A stretch of 64,000 nucleotides of DNA, taken from positions 268,501 to 332,500 of the forward strand of contig JAJAGP010000212.1 of assembly GCA_025084515.1 (NCBI GenBank), given 5' to 3'. Below the pieces are notes generated by a model. It saw nothing but the letters and a program-made list of their open reading frames with translations. It was not told the DNA's origin and did no database searches. The position numbers were made by a program, and so were the translations under genes. The stretch comes from Ancistrus triradiatus. Taxonomy: Eukaryota > Chordata > Actinopteri > Siluriformes > Loricariidae. Shown one piece after another: positions 21,160 through 32,954 of this stretch (its first letter is position 1; the number at the start of each line of letters is the position of its first letter).

Positions 21160-21240
21160 GGTTGGGTGGATGGGTGGATAAATGGGTAGATGGATGGATA
21201 ACTGAATGAATGGATGGATGGATGGATGGACGGACAGGTA
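21160..21240. repeat. (GGAT)n tetranucleotide repeat
   Basis: Imperfect GGAT/GGGT units, purest at 21211-21230. Confidence 0.9.
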
Positions 21241-21353
21241 GATATTTAAGTTTGTCTTTGGATATGTAGGTAGGTAGCTGAATCGGGACAGCTTATTTTG
21301 GAGTTGTGTAGAAAGAGGAAAGATTTTGAATAACCATAAAGATACTTAATATA

Positions 21354-22931
21354 CAGTGGGGCAAAAAAGTATTTAGTCAGCCACTGATTGTGCAAGTTCT
21401 CCGACTTAGAAAGATGAGAGAGGTCTGTAATTTTCATCATAGGTACACTTCATCTATGAGAGACAAAATGGGAAAAAAAATCCAGGAAATCACATTACAG
21501 GATTTTTAAAGAATTTAATTGTAAATCATGGTGGAAAATAAGTATTTGGACACCCACAAACATGCAGGATTTCTGGCTCTCACAGACCTGTAACTTCTTC
21601 TTGAAGAAGCTCTTCTGTCCCCCACATGTTATCTGTATTAATGGCTCCTGTTTGACCTCGTTATCTGTATAAAAGACACCTGTCCACAGCCTCAAACACT
21701 CAGACTACAAACTCAACCATGGCCAAGACTAAAGAGCTTTCGAAGGACACCAGGAAGAAAATTGTAGACCTGCACCAGGCTGGGAAGAGTGAATCTACAA
21801 TAGGCAAGCAGGTTGGTGTGAATAAATCAACTGTGGGAACAACTGTAAGAAAATGGAAGACATACAAGACCATTGATAATCTCCCTCGATCTGGGGCTCC
21901 ACGCAAGATCTCATCCCGTGGGGTCAAAATGATCAAGAGAACGGTGAGCAAAAATCCCAGAACTACATGGAGGGACCTGATGAATGACCTGCAGATAGCT
22001 GGGACCAAAGTAACAAAGGCTACCATCAGTAACACACTATGACGAGAGGGACTCAGATCCTGCAGTGCCGGGCGTGTCCCCCTGCTTAAGCCAGTACATG
22101 TCCCAGGCCCATCTGAGTTTGCCAGAGAGCATATGGATGATCCAGAAGAGGATTGGGAGAATATTCATGTGGTTAGATGAAAACCAAAATAGAACTTTTT
22201 GGTAAAAAACTCAACTCGTGGTGTTTGGAGAAAGAAGAATGCTGAGTTGCATCCCAAGAACACCATACCTACTGTGAAGCATGGGGGTGGAAACATCATG
22301 CTTTGGGGCTGTTTTTTTTCTGCAGAGGGGGACAGGACGACTGATTCGTGTTAAGGGAAGCATGAACGGGGCCATGTATCATGAGATTTTAAGCCAAAAC
22401 CTCCTTTCATCAGTGAGAGCATTGAAGATGGAACGTGGCTGGGCCTTCCAGCATGACAATGATCCCAAACACACCGCTCGGGCAACGAAGGAGTGGCTCC
22501 CGTAAAAAGCATTTCAAGGTCCTGGAGTGGCCTAGCCAGTCTCCAGACCTCAACCCCATAAAACATTTGTGGAGGGAGTTGAAAGTCCGTGTTGCCCCAA
22601 AACATCACTGCTCTAGAGGAGATCTGCATGGAGGAATGGGCCAAAATACCAGCTACAGTGTGTGCCAACCTGGTGAAGACTTACAGGAAACGTTTGACCT
22701 CTGTCATTACCAACAAAGGTTATGTTACAAAGTATTGAGTTGAACTTTTTCCACCGTAATTTACAATTAAATTCTTTACAAATCCTACAATCTGGTCTCC
22801 TGGATTTTTTTTTTCATTTTGTCTCTCATAGATGAAGTGTACCTATGATGTAAATTACAGACCTCTCTCATCTTTCTAAGCAGGAGAACTTGCACAATCA
22901 GTGGCTGACTAAATATTTCTTTGCCCCACTG
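21354..22931 (+). mobile_element. Tc1-like transposon 'CAGTGGGGC' family, almost full length (copy 2)
   Basis: Starts CAGTGGGGCAAAAAAGTATT at 21354 and ends with the inverted GCCCCACTG at 22931, flanked by TA. The inverted repeats are about 115 bp (both contain the GACTTAGAAAGATGAGAGAG block in opposite senses, the right one with a small change). The 1578-bp length is normal for Tc1-like elements. It carries one transposase gene, now dead. Confidence 0.96.
21719..22738 (+). pseudogene. Tc1 transposase, broken
   Basis: ATG at 21719. The N-terminus is intact for 107 codons: MAKTKELSKDTRKKIVDLHQ, then AGKSESTIGKQVGVNKSTVG (helix-turn-helix), then PRSGAPRKIS and the second DNA-binding helix. An in-frame TGA follows N-T-L, where copy 3 has an Arg codon (CGC); this is consistent with CpG decay. 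Frame changes follow near the first catalytic Asp and again near 22500. The second Asp block HDNDPKHTAR is intact. The catalytic Glu is changed: SPDLNPIKHLW instead of N-P-I-E. The natural end VTKY-stop is at 22738. Inactive, and by several independent lesions. Confidence 0.95.
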
Positions 22932-22959
22932 TACATCCATTCATTGTTTATATATTATA

Positions 22960-23670
22960 TTGCTTATACAGTTTGTTCTCTTGTTCTCATCATTAATTTG
23001 TTCCAGAAGGCTTGTCAAGAAACAAAACGATGAGTACTGAGAAAATCTTTCCCATATGAAATAATGTAAATTGAATGAATTTGTCCCAGACCCCCCAAAA
23101 ATCCACACTGTATAAGGCATTATGTGCAGTAATGGAGTTTGTATTGTACAGGTGCTCCCTGATTTAAGGGATACGTTGAGACAAATCCATCATAAGTTAA
23201 ATGTTACATGAACTGATGAGTTCAATAAGTGTTTGGTAGAGCCGTCTATATTCTATCATAGCAAATATATGGAAAGGATACTACGATAGTACATAAGTAA
23301 TGATAAGTAAGCTATTGTTTAAAACACTTACATTAACCTACAGTTGGGCAAAATCATTAACACAAAGCTTATTTTATAATAAAGTGTTGAAAAATCTCAT
23401 GTAATTAGTGAGTAATGGAGTGATGTGAAAAGTAGAAGCAAAATACTTACTCTACTGATGAACTCCCGGCGCTAGAATAGCTGCTAATCTAATTGCAGCC
23501 TGAATTCTGGAGCATTCAGTTCCTGTGTTGCTTTCAACTGGCTCTTATAAACTAACCTTTTTAGGATCCATGAACTTATTTGCACTAAGAATACAGTACT
23601 GTAGACATAAAAATAAAGAAAAACACAATAAAAATAGCAGAGATCTTCACTGAGGGCACTAAATCGGGAC
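22960..23670 (-). mobile_element. Tigger-like non-autonomous repeat, copy 1
   Basis: Shares blocks in inverted order with 52402-53000: ATCCACACTGTATAAGGC, TGCTCCCTGATTTAAGGG, CATCATAAGTTAAATG, CAAAGCTTATTTTATAATAA and CTAAAAAGGTTAG. No clear terminal repeat at either edge, so it is probably truncated. Confidence 0.6.
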
Positions 23671-23674
23671 TCAT

Positions 23675-24199
23675 GCTCTAAACTCTAAACAATCCAGGGC
23701 TGATTGGTCCACGTGACTGCGGGACGTTGAGATTTCAGTGTGTGCTGAGCCTGAACTTAATGTAGACACTAGTGGCCATGAATGGTACTACAGCTCCACT
23801 TGTAAGATAGATATTATAGATATAATAAGATATATACCTTAGATATAATAATAGTAATAGTTATAACTAGTATGCATGTTTCCAGGCAATGGTGTAGAAG
23901 CTTGCTGTCTTATTTTATAATTTCTTAAATTACCTGTTAGACCTTTTGTAGATTATTTAGCTTCAGCTTGTAGCTTGTAATTTAGAACGTCTGTACTGCT
24001 CTGTATTACTACCCTGGAGCAAAACATTGACTTGCCATTGTTCTGGATGCCGTGACTGATATGGATGTTTAGATTTGAACCAAACAGCATAACGCATAAT
24101 TCCACAGTGTGACGTCTCATTATTTATGCACTGTAATGTGCTTCTTATTCCAGAAAGTTATCATTAATTAGACGTAGTTCGAATCAAAACTCATTTTTC
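23675..24199. other. No gene recognised
   Basis: AT-rich, nothing named. Confidence 0.4.
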
Positions 24200-25050
24200 T
24201 TTGTCTCTTTATTTTCAGACGCAGCTGTTTCATGGATGATTACTCAGTATTTCAGCGAGCTATGATTGATGCAACTGTTTATGAACAGGATGTAACTGTT
24301 GAGGAAGAAATATTTACATGCTAAAGATGTCCTGAATGTTGTATCTCGAGCGGAGAGAGAGATGCCGAGAATGAAAAATGCCTTCGTACGTCGAGTGAGG
24401 TGCCAGACTGGAGCTTATCTGCGATCTGTTCCATTGTCACTCACTCCTCAAGTGTGGACACAACTGGTTTCAATCTGGAATGGTGATGGAACAGTCCCTG
24501 CGCTAACAGATAGGAAACAGACTCCAAAGCCAGGCCTCCGTGTCTCGCTCTCACTCTCTAAACAATGTCTCGGAGATGAATTCAGCTCGCGCGGTGTTTT
24601 AAAACATTGCTGCTCTGAATAATTTTTTTTTTTTGGTAAATGTGCTGAAATATGAGCAAGTTTATCAGTGGGAGAACTTTTTTTTTCCTTTCCCTTTCCC
24701 TAAACATCGGGGCTTTGTACTGCAGCCATACACAAAACACAGACGAGGAGAGGTGGAAAAAACCTGCCGCGATGCCAAATCAGATTCTCGACATGCTTTC
24801 TGCACTAGAAAGGCCGACGTGCTCGCTCATGTGGTCATTACGGGGTCTGTGGGCCACTGGACATGCTGTTGCGCCGCTCTAATGAGGGACAGGCTTACTA
24901 GACTTTCCCAGTCTACATAAATTGGCTCGTTTCAAACCAGGCGCCACGAGCAAAGGAAACAGCTCTCAAATCTTTTAATCCTAACTGTTACAATATGGAA
25001 GCGCTCCTTTCGCTTGTTACTATTACTATTAATTTGAGTACGATTTCTCA
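24200..25050. promoter_or_regulatory. Repeat-free candidate regulatory block
   Basis: Nearly repeat-free and richer in CpG than its surroundings. It has a PBX/HOX-type TGATTGAT at 24263-24270. The 107-codon plus frame (24299-24622) has no recognisable domain. Candidate only. Confidence 0.25.
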
Positions 25051-25056
25051 CTCAAA

Positions 25057-25470
25057 TCAATCTACCAAAATGTCGACGACTCTCTGCTGAAACGATGAGC
25101 GTTTGCTTGGTGTGGGTCCTCGCTTTTTGGTTGCTCTAAGAGCCTCCAATCTTCTGGGAAACTTTCCACTACATTTTGTATTGGGGGATTTTGTAGAGGG
25201 GATTTGCTTTGATTCCACCACAAGAGCATTAGTGAGGTCGAGCCACACCAAACCCTACAAACCATTTCTTTATGAGCCTTGCTTTGTGCGCTGGGGAATT
25301 GTCATGCTGAAGCAGGAAAGGACCTTTGCCAAACCTTTCCCGCAAAGCTGGAAGCGCAACATTTTCTAGGATGTCACTGTATGATGTAGCTTTTAAGATC
25401 CCCCCAGATATTCCCTGGAACTAAGGATCTAAGGCCAAACAATAAAATCAGCCCCAGACCATTACATCTG
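25057..25470 (-). pseudogene. Tc1/mariner-type transposase 3' relic
   Basis: On the minus strand, LTNALVVESKQIP and GKFPRRLEALRATKKRGPTP match the C-terminal pattern of a fish Tc1-like transposase (L-T-N-A-L-V-A-E...). Upstream blocks include GCTTCAGCATGACAATTCCC and GCACAAAGCAAGGCTCATAA in the reverse sense. A central deletion removes the catalytic Glu block. No inverted ends are preserved here; a possible end of the same kind is at 26326-26350. Confidence 0.75.
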
Positions 25471-25640
25471 CATTTAGTCAGCTAGCAAAGCAGTGTTCAT
25501 TTAGCAGACTTCCTTAGTCACAGACTTAGAGTTGAGCTGAGCAGATTAAGATTAAGGCCCAGTGGCGGCTTGGTGTGGCTGAAGTACCTTCTGATTGGAG
25601 TCCAGAGCCTTAACCACAGAGTCACCAGTGTCCAAGCGTT
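25465..25640 (-). repeat. SINE relic, reverse orientation
   Basis: TTTAGCAGACTTCC, GAGCAGATTAAG and AGTCCAGAGCCTTAACCACAG follow the order of the tRNA-SINE in reverse. Confidence 0.55.
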
Positions 25641-25744
25641 ACTTGACTATTGCCCAGAGTTGCCTAATCCTGAATTGAGCATGATTACAGAAGTTCAGGC
25701 AATAAAATGCAACCAAAAGCATATAGATATATAAACATTTATGA

Positions 25745-26025
25745 AACATTCATTCAGTTTCTTAACCGCTTAATCCTTGTCTCGGCCGCGGAAAAGGCGA
25801 TATGGCCGGCGATACAGGCCGCAATGCAGCAACAACCCTAGACGGGAAACATACTCTCACACGGCAAGAGCACTATAGAATCGCCAACTAACCTAACGCG
25901 CGTCTTTGGAATGTGGGAGGAGACCTGAGTACTTGGAGTAAACCCATGCGGACACAGGGAGAACATGCAAATTCCACACCTGTGGAGCCCGAGGTCAGGA
26001 GGTCAGCCACCGTGCCACTGCATTT
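25745..26025 (-). repeat. Dispersed fish repeat ('GGCACGGTGG' family), reverse orientation
   Basis: CATTCATTCAGTTTCTTAACC, GTCTTTGGAATGTGGGAGG, ACCCATGCGGACACAGGGAG and a final CAGCCACCGTGCCAC. Same order as 11967-12242. Confidence 0.7.
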
Positions 26026-26029
26026 AAGA

Positions 26030-26519
26030 AACACCACAGAGTAATATACAGCTCCCTGTTATACAATTTTCCGATATTTTGACCTTACAATGGGAATCCG
26101 AGAAAAAACACATACACATTCAGCAGAAACCGCAGTCTTAATTTTGAATTTCGAAATTTCCCGGGAAAGGTATACACAGTACCATACTCTCCCAGATTCC
26201 GATGAGGAAGTCGACAGTGCGTGACAGAGGGAGTCATGTGACGGCAGTGATGAGCGCTGGGAAATATAGTCCGAAAAAGCCATGGTCGTGCAGCAATCCT
26301 TTTTCTAAAACAGCGTTTAAGAAGGAGGGTCCACATACTTTTGGCCACCATCTATCTACCCGTCCTCCAAACAGCTATATGGCTCCCAGATTTGTACTAG
26401 AGTCTTTGTTTGTGCAGAATAAACAAGGTTCTCGTGCCTGATCTCACAATAGCATCATAAATATGAAATATTGTAAAGTCATCATCCCGCAGGTCACGGA
26501 GTTCCTAACACTCTGGACC
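26030..26519. other. No gene; small Tc1 end fragment
   Basis: GTCCACATACTTTTGGCCAC at 26329-26348 resembles the outer end of fish Tc1-like elements. The rest is unassigned. Confidence 0.4.
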
Positions 26520-27045
26520 TCCCTCAAAATAAATCCTCCCAGAAGGATATCAAATGTATTATTGTAACACGGATATAACAAAAAGATCTTCTGCTCTGAA
26601 AATCAAAACCAGGCATCCAGAGCGACGGAGCAGGACATGAAGAGAAAGAGGACAGGATATGAGAGCTAGTTGTGTATTGAATTGCTCCTATCTGCAGGGC
26701 TATGGCTTCCCCGTCTTTATTTTGACATTTGCTAGAGTCTGAAGCGAAGGGCTGGTTTTTTTTCGTCCTGAAAGCATTCCACCCTAAACCAGATCCTCTC
26801 GGAGTGGCGAGCGGCAGAAGGAAGGACGGCGCGGGCCAGATTTGTTGGCTGTTGTGGTCCAAACGAACAGCACCGCGGGGAGCTGTGGAAAAACTCGGGC
26901 CTGCTTCAGACCTCCGAGAGAATTTTCCCTTCCAATATTTCATTTCTGTTCAGGTTTACTTCATCGTCATGGACGTATAGTGTGTCACTGGAGATCCTCC
27001 TTCCAAAATGTCGGAACAGAGAAAGAAATTTAATTACATAGGAAT
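26520..27045. promoter_or_regulatory. Repeat-free GC-richer block
   Basis: No named repeat; CpG present (GAGTGGCGAGCGGCAGAAGG). A 139-codon minus frame (26524-26943) and an 83-codon plus frame overlap, and neither shows a known domain. Candidate regulatory element or unrecognised exon. Confidence 0.25.
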
Positions 27046-27344
27046 TTTTGTGGTCAGTTTTTTTTTAATCCAGAAAGTGTTCGTCATTATTGTTATATTT
27101 GAAGGATTTCATGTTTTTACCAATTTAACAGCCTTCATGTAAGGTTTTACTTGATCTTCTGCTTCTGTTTTCTACCCGATGTTCAGCACTTGCAAGTCTT
27201 ATGCAGTTACTGACTTGTGCATTTGTCTAAAATAAATCTAATAATAATATTTTCTTGTTAGAACATATATAATTTATCATTTATACATTTTATAATAATA
27301 CTATACCCACCACACAGAAAACAAGTCACCTTGTGTGTTTAAGG
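27046..27344. other. No gene recognised
   Basis: AT-rich stretch. Confidence 0.4.
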
Positions 27345-27581
27345 TGTAGTAAGTTCAGGTTCCTGCAGATGGTGTTGCATGAAGATGATCTGGCTGTAAA
27401 TACCTGAGAGATGTGTGACAGGATTCATAGATTGAGAAGAGGTGGTACAGTCCAGTGAAATGTCGCAAAGCAGCTGTTAATGATTGGCAAAAAAGCAGTG
27501 ATTGCATTTGGGTGTGCCAAAGGCCACAGTGTGAAAGACGTAGCTGAATTTGAAGGTGTATCGAAGTGTGCGGTCATGCAG
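27345..27581 (+). pseudogene. Tc1-like transposase N-terminal HTH fragment (another family)
   Basis: Plus strand: GKKAVIAFGCAKGHSVKDVA then EFEGVSKCAVMQ, a helix-turn-helix of the A-K-G-H-S-x-x-D-V-A-x-F-x-G-V-S type seen in some Tc1-like transposases. It stops at 27581, exactly where the neighbouring CAGTGGGGC-family copy begins, which has lost its own 5' end. No stop in this segment of the frame; upstream frame is broken. Confidence 0.65.
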
Positions 27582-27582
27582 T

Positions 27583-28765
27583 CGACTTAGAAAGATGAGA
27601 GAGGTCTGTATTTTTCATTATAGGTACACATCAACTATGAGAGACAAAATAAGAAAAAAAAATCGAGGAAATCACATTGTAGGATTTTTAAAGAATTTAA
27701 TTGTAAATCATGGTGGAAAATAAGTATTTGGTCACCCACAAACAAGCAAGATTTCTGGTTCTCACAGACCTGTAACTTCTTCTTTAAGAAGCTCTTCTGT
27801 CCTCCACTCGTTACCTGTATTAATGGCACCTGTTTGACCTCGTTATCTGTATAAAAGACACCTGTCCACAGCCTCAAACAGTCAGACTCCAAACTCAACC
27901 ATGGCCAAGACCAAAGGGCTGTCGAAAGACATCTAATCCCGTGGGGTCAAAATGGTCATGAAAACGGTGAGCAAAAATCCCAGAGCTACATGGAGGGGCC
28001 TGATGAATGACCTGCAGAGAGCTGGGACCAAAGTAACAAAGGCTACCATCAGTAACACACTACGCCAAGAGAGACTCAGATCCTGCAGTGCCAGGCGTGT
28101 CCCCCTGCTTAAGACAGTACATGTCCAGGCCCATCTGAAGTTTGCCAGAGAGCATATGGATGATCCAGAAGAGGATTGGAAGAATATCATGTGGTCAGAT
28201 GAAACCAAAATAAAACTTTTTGGTGAAAACTTAACTGGAGGAAAAAGGATTCTGAGTCGCATCCCAAGAACACCATACCTACTGTGAAGCATGGGGGTGG
28301 AAACATAAAGCTGTTTTTCTGTAAAGGGGACAGGACGACTGATCCGTGTTAAGGGAAGTATAAACGGGGCCACGTATCGTGAGATTTCAAGCCGAAACCT
28401 CCTTCCATCAGTGAGAGCATTGAAGATGGAACGTGGCTGGGTCTTCCAACATCACAATTATCCCAAACAATGAAGGAGTGGCTCCATAAAAAGCATTTCA
28501 AGGTCCTGGAGTGGACTAGCCAGTCTCCAGACCTCAACCCCATAGAAAATGTGTGGAGGGAGTTGATAGTCCATGTTGCCCCAAAACATCACTGCTCTAG
28601 AGGAGATATGCATGGAAGAATGAGTCAAAATACCAGCTACAGTGTGTGCCAACCTGGTGAAGACTTACAGGAAACGTTTGACCTCTGTCATTGACCTCTG
28701 TCATTTTTCTAAGTAGGAGAACTTGCACAATCAGTGGCTGACTAAATACTTTTTTTGCCCCACTG
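27583..28765 (+). mobile_element. Tc1-like transposon 'CAGTGGGGC' family, 5'-truncated copy 3
   Basis: Aligns with 21354-22931 from CGACTTAGAAAGATGAG onward and ends TTGCCCCACTG at 28765 before TA. The first 40 or so bases of the left inverted repeat are missing. Internal deletions at the start of the gene. Confidence 0.92.
27901..28700 (+). pseudogene. Tc1 transposase, deleted copy
   Basis: ATG at 27901 gives MAKTKGLSKDI and a stop. A deletion then removes most of the first helix-turn-helix. The frame from about 27936 gives SRGVKMVMKTVSKNP, then NDLQRAGTKVTKATISNTLR, then RVPLLKTVHVQAHLKFAREH and IMWSDETKIKLFGEN, with the first catalytic Asp kept. The second Asp block is ruined (HHNYPKQ instead of H-D-N-D-P-K-H). 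The catalytic Glu is kept in SPDLNPIENVW. The C-terminus is shortened. Dead, and by different lesions from copy 2. Confidence 0.93.
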
Positions 28766-28807
28766 TATATACATATATATATAGATATATATATATAATA
28801 GATATAT

Positions 28808-28842
<35 letters not shown>
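28766..28842. repeat. (TA)n with GATA-type interruptions
   Basis: About 75 bp of TA repeats directly adjoining the Tc1 end, fitting insertion at a TA-rich site. Confidence 0.9.
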
Positions 28843-28849
<7 letters not shown>

Positions 28850-29084
28850 TCTGTAATATGTTCCTAAAATTCCTAAAATATTAAGTTCATTAGGTGTCCC
28901 TTACATTTTTTCAAGATTTCTCTAAATAAATGCATTCATTAATTATACGTTTCAATAATAAATGTTCATAGCCTTTCGTTCACTACACATTTAAATTTCT
29001 CTAATCTGTTGTTTTTCTTTTTAAAATTTTTTACTCATTACAATTTTTTTTATCCGTGTTAATTAATAATCATCGGTGCACTCA
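28850..29084. other. No gene recognised
   Basis: AT-rich. Confidence 0.4.
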
Positions 29085-29325
29085 GCTAGACGTATAATAC
29101 GCTAGCCCAACACCGCAGGGACCTGAGTTTGAGTCCTGGCAGTGCTGTCCAGCCAGGTCAGATGTCACATGCAGACACGTTTGGCTGTGTGTAAGAGAGG
29201 GAAGGCCAGCTGGGGGCTCATCTCATGGGGCTGCAACAGCAACTCCTACACCCTTTTCCATAAATAGGTGTCAAAACCTCTGACCCTGAGCAGGAAAAGC
29301 GAGGTTAAACACGTGAAAAACATTA
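29085..29325 (+). repeat. tRNA-derived SINE (second family)
   Basis: Head GGGACCTGAGTTTGAGTCC is a B-box-like motif, then CTGTCCAGCCAGGTCAGATG, GAAGGCCAGCTGGGGGCTC and near the end CTGACCCTGAGCAGGAAAAG. Related pieces at 3555, 11745, 34885, 45490 and 46027. Confidence 0.6.
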
Positions 29326-29367
29326 TTATCATACTCTTTTGTGGTTGGAGTTTTAGGACTCTGTGCA

Positions 29368-29846
29368 CAGTACTGTGCAAAAGATTTAGGTCACCATTAG
29401 ATTTGTTGTTTTACCAATATTACAATGACCATATATAACATACTGTCGATGATTGCACCCAGAAATTTCTCATATGGATTTTTCACTCCAGAAACCCCAT
29501 TTCCACTGATCTTCATTCCAATCTTTGTGAGATTTAGCATATCGTAGCCTTTTTCGTCCTGTTCCACTTCTGAAAAAGTGTTTTTTTTTCTTGGCTGCTA
29601 ACCATCCAAAAAGATCAAGCTTCTTTGGACTGTAGAAATGTCAACTTGGCATCCCAATGATAGTGAAGTGTAAGGGGAGGTCACACTAAATACTTGCCAC
29701 TGTAGCCCATAGAAGAATTTTATTCCTGATTTGTTCTGGTTCTATTCTAATAAAGAGACTGAAATCATTACATATGGTCATTATATCACTGCTAAAACAA
29801 TGGAGTATCTAATATAATGGTCTCCTAAGACTTTTCCACAATACTG
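29368..29846 (-). mobile_element. Short Tc1-derived TIR element, copy d
   Basis: Starts CAGTACTGTGCAAAAG and ends CTTTTCCACAATACTG. Same orientation as copy a, shown by the CTTGGCATCCCAATG block. More diverged than the other copies. Confidence 0.8.
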
Positions 29847-29849
29847 GGT

Positions 29850-30342
29850 ATCTACTGTGTTTTTCCGTGTCCCTATTAACTTACTGTAACTGTTCCACAT
29901 TGTCAGTCTCAGCCTCCTTTAGTCATTTAATGAATAGTGTGTAAAATATTGTAGCGTTTTCGATGAAGGACCATGGAGACTAGGACTATTGCTATCTGTA
30001 GGTTTTACTGGAAGTACCACAAACACACACAAGAAGCCCTTAAAGGAAGTATGAGGTACTGAGGCTAAATGATAACTAGAGAAATAAGAGAGCTACATTA
30101 AATGGGCCAGTTATTGGTGAATAATTGTTAAAATTCATACTCAAATATCCAAACTGAACTAAATGCCTTGTGTAACCACTAAACACTTACACTAACAATT
30201 CGCAGCAAACAAAAAGATCATCCCGGATAGTGCTGGGAGTCTCAGAGGCCTCACAATATCCAAGTGAAATCTACTGATTTATTTAAATTTCCATGAACAA
30301 TGTTTGTGATGCCCAGTAATCTGCTATGACTTGTTACCTTAC
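29850..30342. other. No gene recognised
   Basis: Unassigned AT-rich sequence. Confidence 0.4.
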
Positions 30343-30485
30343 ATTTAGCAGACAATTTATCCAATGGCTTATAACTGATACAAGGTTACAAGGTACAATC
30401 CAAGCAATTGTGGGTCAAGGCCCCAACAATGGCAGCTTGTTAGGGTTGGTGCTTGAAGCCCAAACTGTTTGGTCCATGTTATATC
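30343..30485 (-). repeat. tRNA-derived SINE, reverse orientation
   Basis: TTTAGCAGACAATTTATCC, TCCAAGCAATTGTGGGTCAA and AACAATGGCAGCTTG are the reverse of the SINE at 9729. Confidence 0.75.
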
Positions 30486-30489
30486 CAGG

Positions 30490-31655
30490 TTATGAACAGC
30501 ATATTAAATTATATTTCAAGTAATGGCTTCATACTTGTAATATAGCTGGGAAACTGCCTCGTAGATGCCCCTGAGCCATGGTTTTACCGCCTGCTGTTTG
30601 TAACGTGGAGTTTATTGACCGTACCTCGTGGTTTTACCATGAAGCAAGCATCAAAGTCATATAACTGAATGACAAGGTCGATAAACCTGGTAGAACTCCC
30701 TTTGCGTATTTTGCTCTGGCTGTGCTCTTTTTATATAGCATTTAACATTTAGCAGTTAAATACTACAACATACCACCAATACATAATTATCTTAACACTT
30801 TGACAACCTTGTGAAAATATCTTCTAAATAACAAGTAAGTTAACACAACCTCTGCAGGAAAGTCATCCTAAAGTTTGGGAATTCCGTCAGTCAGAAGATT
30901 TTGGCAGAAATCACAACCTCGGAGCGTTTCTTGTAGCAGCTACCAGGCTTCATGATTTAGTCATTTCCCCCGTTTGTCCTTGCAGAACACTCCTGGTTGC
31001 ATGAACATCATGTTCGAGACCTAACCACAGACTTTCTAAAGCCTGGGGATTGTAAAAGTCCAAAACCTTCGTCTTTTATTTATCGAAGCAGTTAGATTGT
31101 GGAGTTTGTTTTGGATCCTTGCGCCACTGTGATATCCAGCTTCGCTTCAGCTTTGGTTTCCTCGCTGGCTGTGGGACATGATTGGGTTCCAGGATTTGTT
31201 GATATTTAACAGAAGCCGTGTTTCCTGTGCCACACAACCTGAACGCAGAGCAGAACGTGCTTAACACTTGGAAAAGGTGCTCTTTTCTTGAAGTGTTCTT
31301 AAACAATAATTCAACCTCAGTTTCAATGGAGCTCAGACATTGAGTCCAGAATAACTTTTGCAACTTTGCTTTATCTAAGTGCTGAATAGTTTAGACATTT
31401 TGAGACGGGATTGGACGTGGATGGTTCAATACTACTCCTGTAGAATGAGCACTGTAACAAATATATATATAGGAAGTTCTTATAGATATATAACTTAGAG
31501 AGGTCTCTAAAACCAACATCCCAATGGGACTTGGAGGGTCACAGAATATCTTAAGCTCTGGAATTTCCTACACCTGACTTGGATTAAAGCTCAACACTAG
31601 TGACTAATATGGAAAGCTGCCCTAATTTTATTGGAGAGTTGAATCTTTGAAAAAA
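30490..31655. other. No gene recognised
   Basis: The stretch 30900-31400 may be an old repeat, as it contains GGTTCCAGGATTTGTTGATA and ACAGAAGCCGTGTTTCC, but I cannot name it with confidence. A 95-codon minus frame at 31076-31363 is not recognised. Confidence 0.35.
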
Positions 31656-31659
31656 AAAA

Positions 31660-32449
31660 TCTGAGTTTAGTAGGATTAGTATTTGCTAAGTTTCCCCTTT
31701 TGTTGTAATGACAACGTGCACTCGAGCTGGCATGGCCTCCACAAGTTTGTACAAAATCTGTCTCTCTGTGTTATCCTAACGTGATTTCATAATATTCCAT
31801 AATCTTGGCTTTCTCTGTCTTCAAGTCCCCCCATAAGTGCTGGATGGCATTTAAATCAGGTGACTGTGAAGGAAAGCCGACGACAGTCCCCACTCCTTTA
31901 TTCCTTTTGTCTTTCAGTGGTTGCAAAGCGTTGAGGTGTGTTTTGGGATGTTATCCTGCTGCATTATAAGTCTTTGAACACAAAGATCCAAACAAGCATT
32001 GCCACTGGTGCTTTCAAATTTTTGGTTTCCACTCGATATATGAAGTGAATTCTGGGATAGGTTCCGGACTTCTGGCAATTCTGCCGCTTTGCTTTAATGG
32101 AGAACTTGGCTGGCTTGCAGAGCCCTGACCTTAAGTCCATCACACACCTCCGAGACGAATTTTAAAGCCAACTGTGAGTCTGGACATATTGTCCAACATC
32201 AGGCCCAATGGGCATCACATATCACCTCAGATTGCAACCGGGACCTAGCTTGGAAAATTTCGTGGCCGTAGGTCAAAAACTGACTGAGTTTCAGTCTTTC
32301 TGTCATGTTCCTAAATCTAGTGGAAAGCTTCTCAGAACAGTGAAAGTTGTTGAAGCAGAAAGGGTGTGGTCAGAGGGTTAAATTAAATACAAATACCCAT
32401 GTATTTGGATGTCATTTTTGGTCCTCTACATACTTTTGGACATAGTGTA
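31660..32449 (-). pseudogene. Tc1-like transposase relic with one end
   Basis: Minus strand: an outer end TACACTATGTCCAAAAG at about 32449, then MQQDNIPKHTSTLCNH (second catalytic Asp), PSDLNA-type block reading DLNAIQHLWG, where the catalytic Glu is replaced by Gln, and a C-terminal LVEAMPARVHVVITTKG. Frames are broken by stops. The left end was not found. It belongs to the fish Tc1 families whose ends begin T-A-C-A-C-T-A; the piece at 38123-38236 has a comparable start. Confidence 0.78.
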
Positions 32450-32450
32450 T

Positions 32451-32950
32451 ACAGATATATCTCTCATAATATATAGCTCTCCTCAATGTAACAAGGGTGA
32501 AGGGGTCGCTCTGTGTGGCGGTCTCGCTGGGGGGATTTTGGGAGTAGTTAACAGTCCTCGATCATTTTTCATTCCCGTTGCTGGTTAAACAGTGTGAGTT
32601 GTGATTTTGTAGGACAGCAAGATACTTCACAGGTCTTCTTCTTTCACTGAAAGCTGCCACGACGTAACCACACCATGACAGATGTTTAGATTTTATACGA
32701 AATCCAATAAAACTTGTAGGAGGAGATTTATGGGCCCTTCCTCCCTGAAAACTCCTGCTGAAACTCACAGATACAAGTGGACTTCGCAGTAAAACCCCAG
32801 AAGCCGACTCACGGTCATCATCTGTTCCTTTACTTCTATATACCCCAAATATGTAGCTGCTCACTGAGTCACTGAACCTGACAATGATGTGTGTTACTGA
32901 TCACAGTGCCTTGATCGATTAATGTATTGATCATACAAATTGATCTGAGT
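32451..32950. other. No gene recognised
   Basis: Unassigned. The 100-codon minus frame at 32562-32864 shows no domain. Confidence 0.4.
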
Positions 32951-32954
32951 CTGA

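Noticed and set aside
26524..26943. 139-codon minus-strand frame as a gene
   Set aside because: Overlaps open frames on the other strand in a GC-richer block; no domain, and no splice context that I can support.
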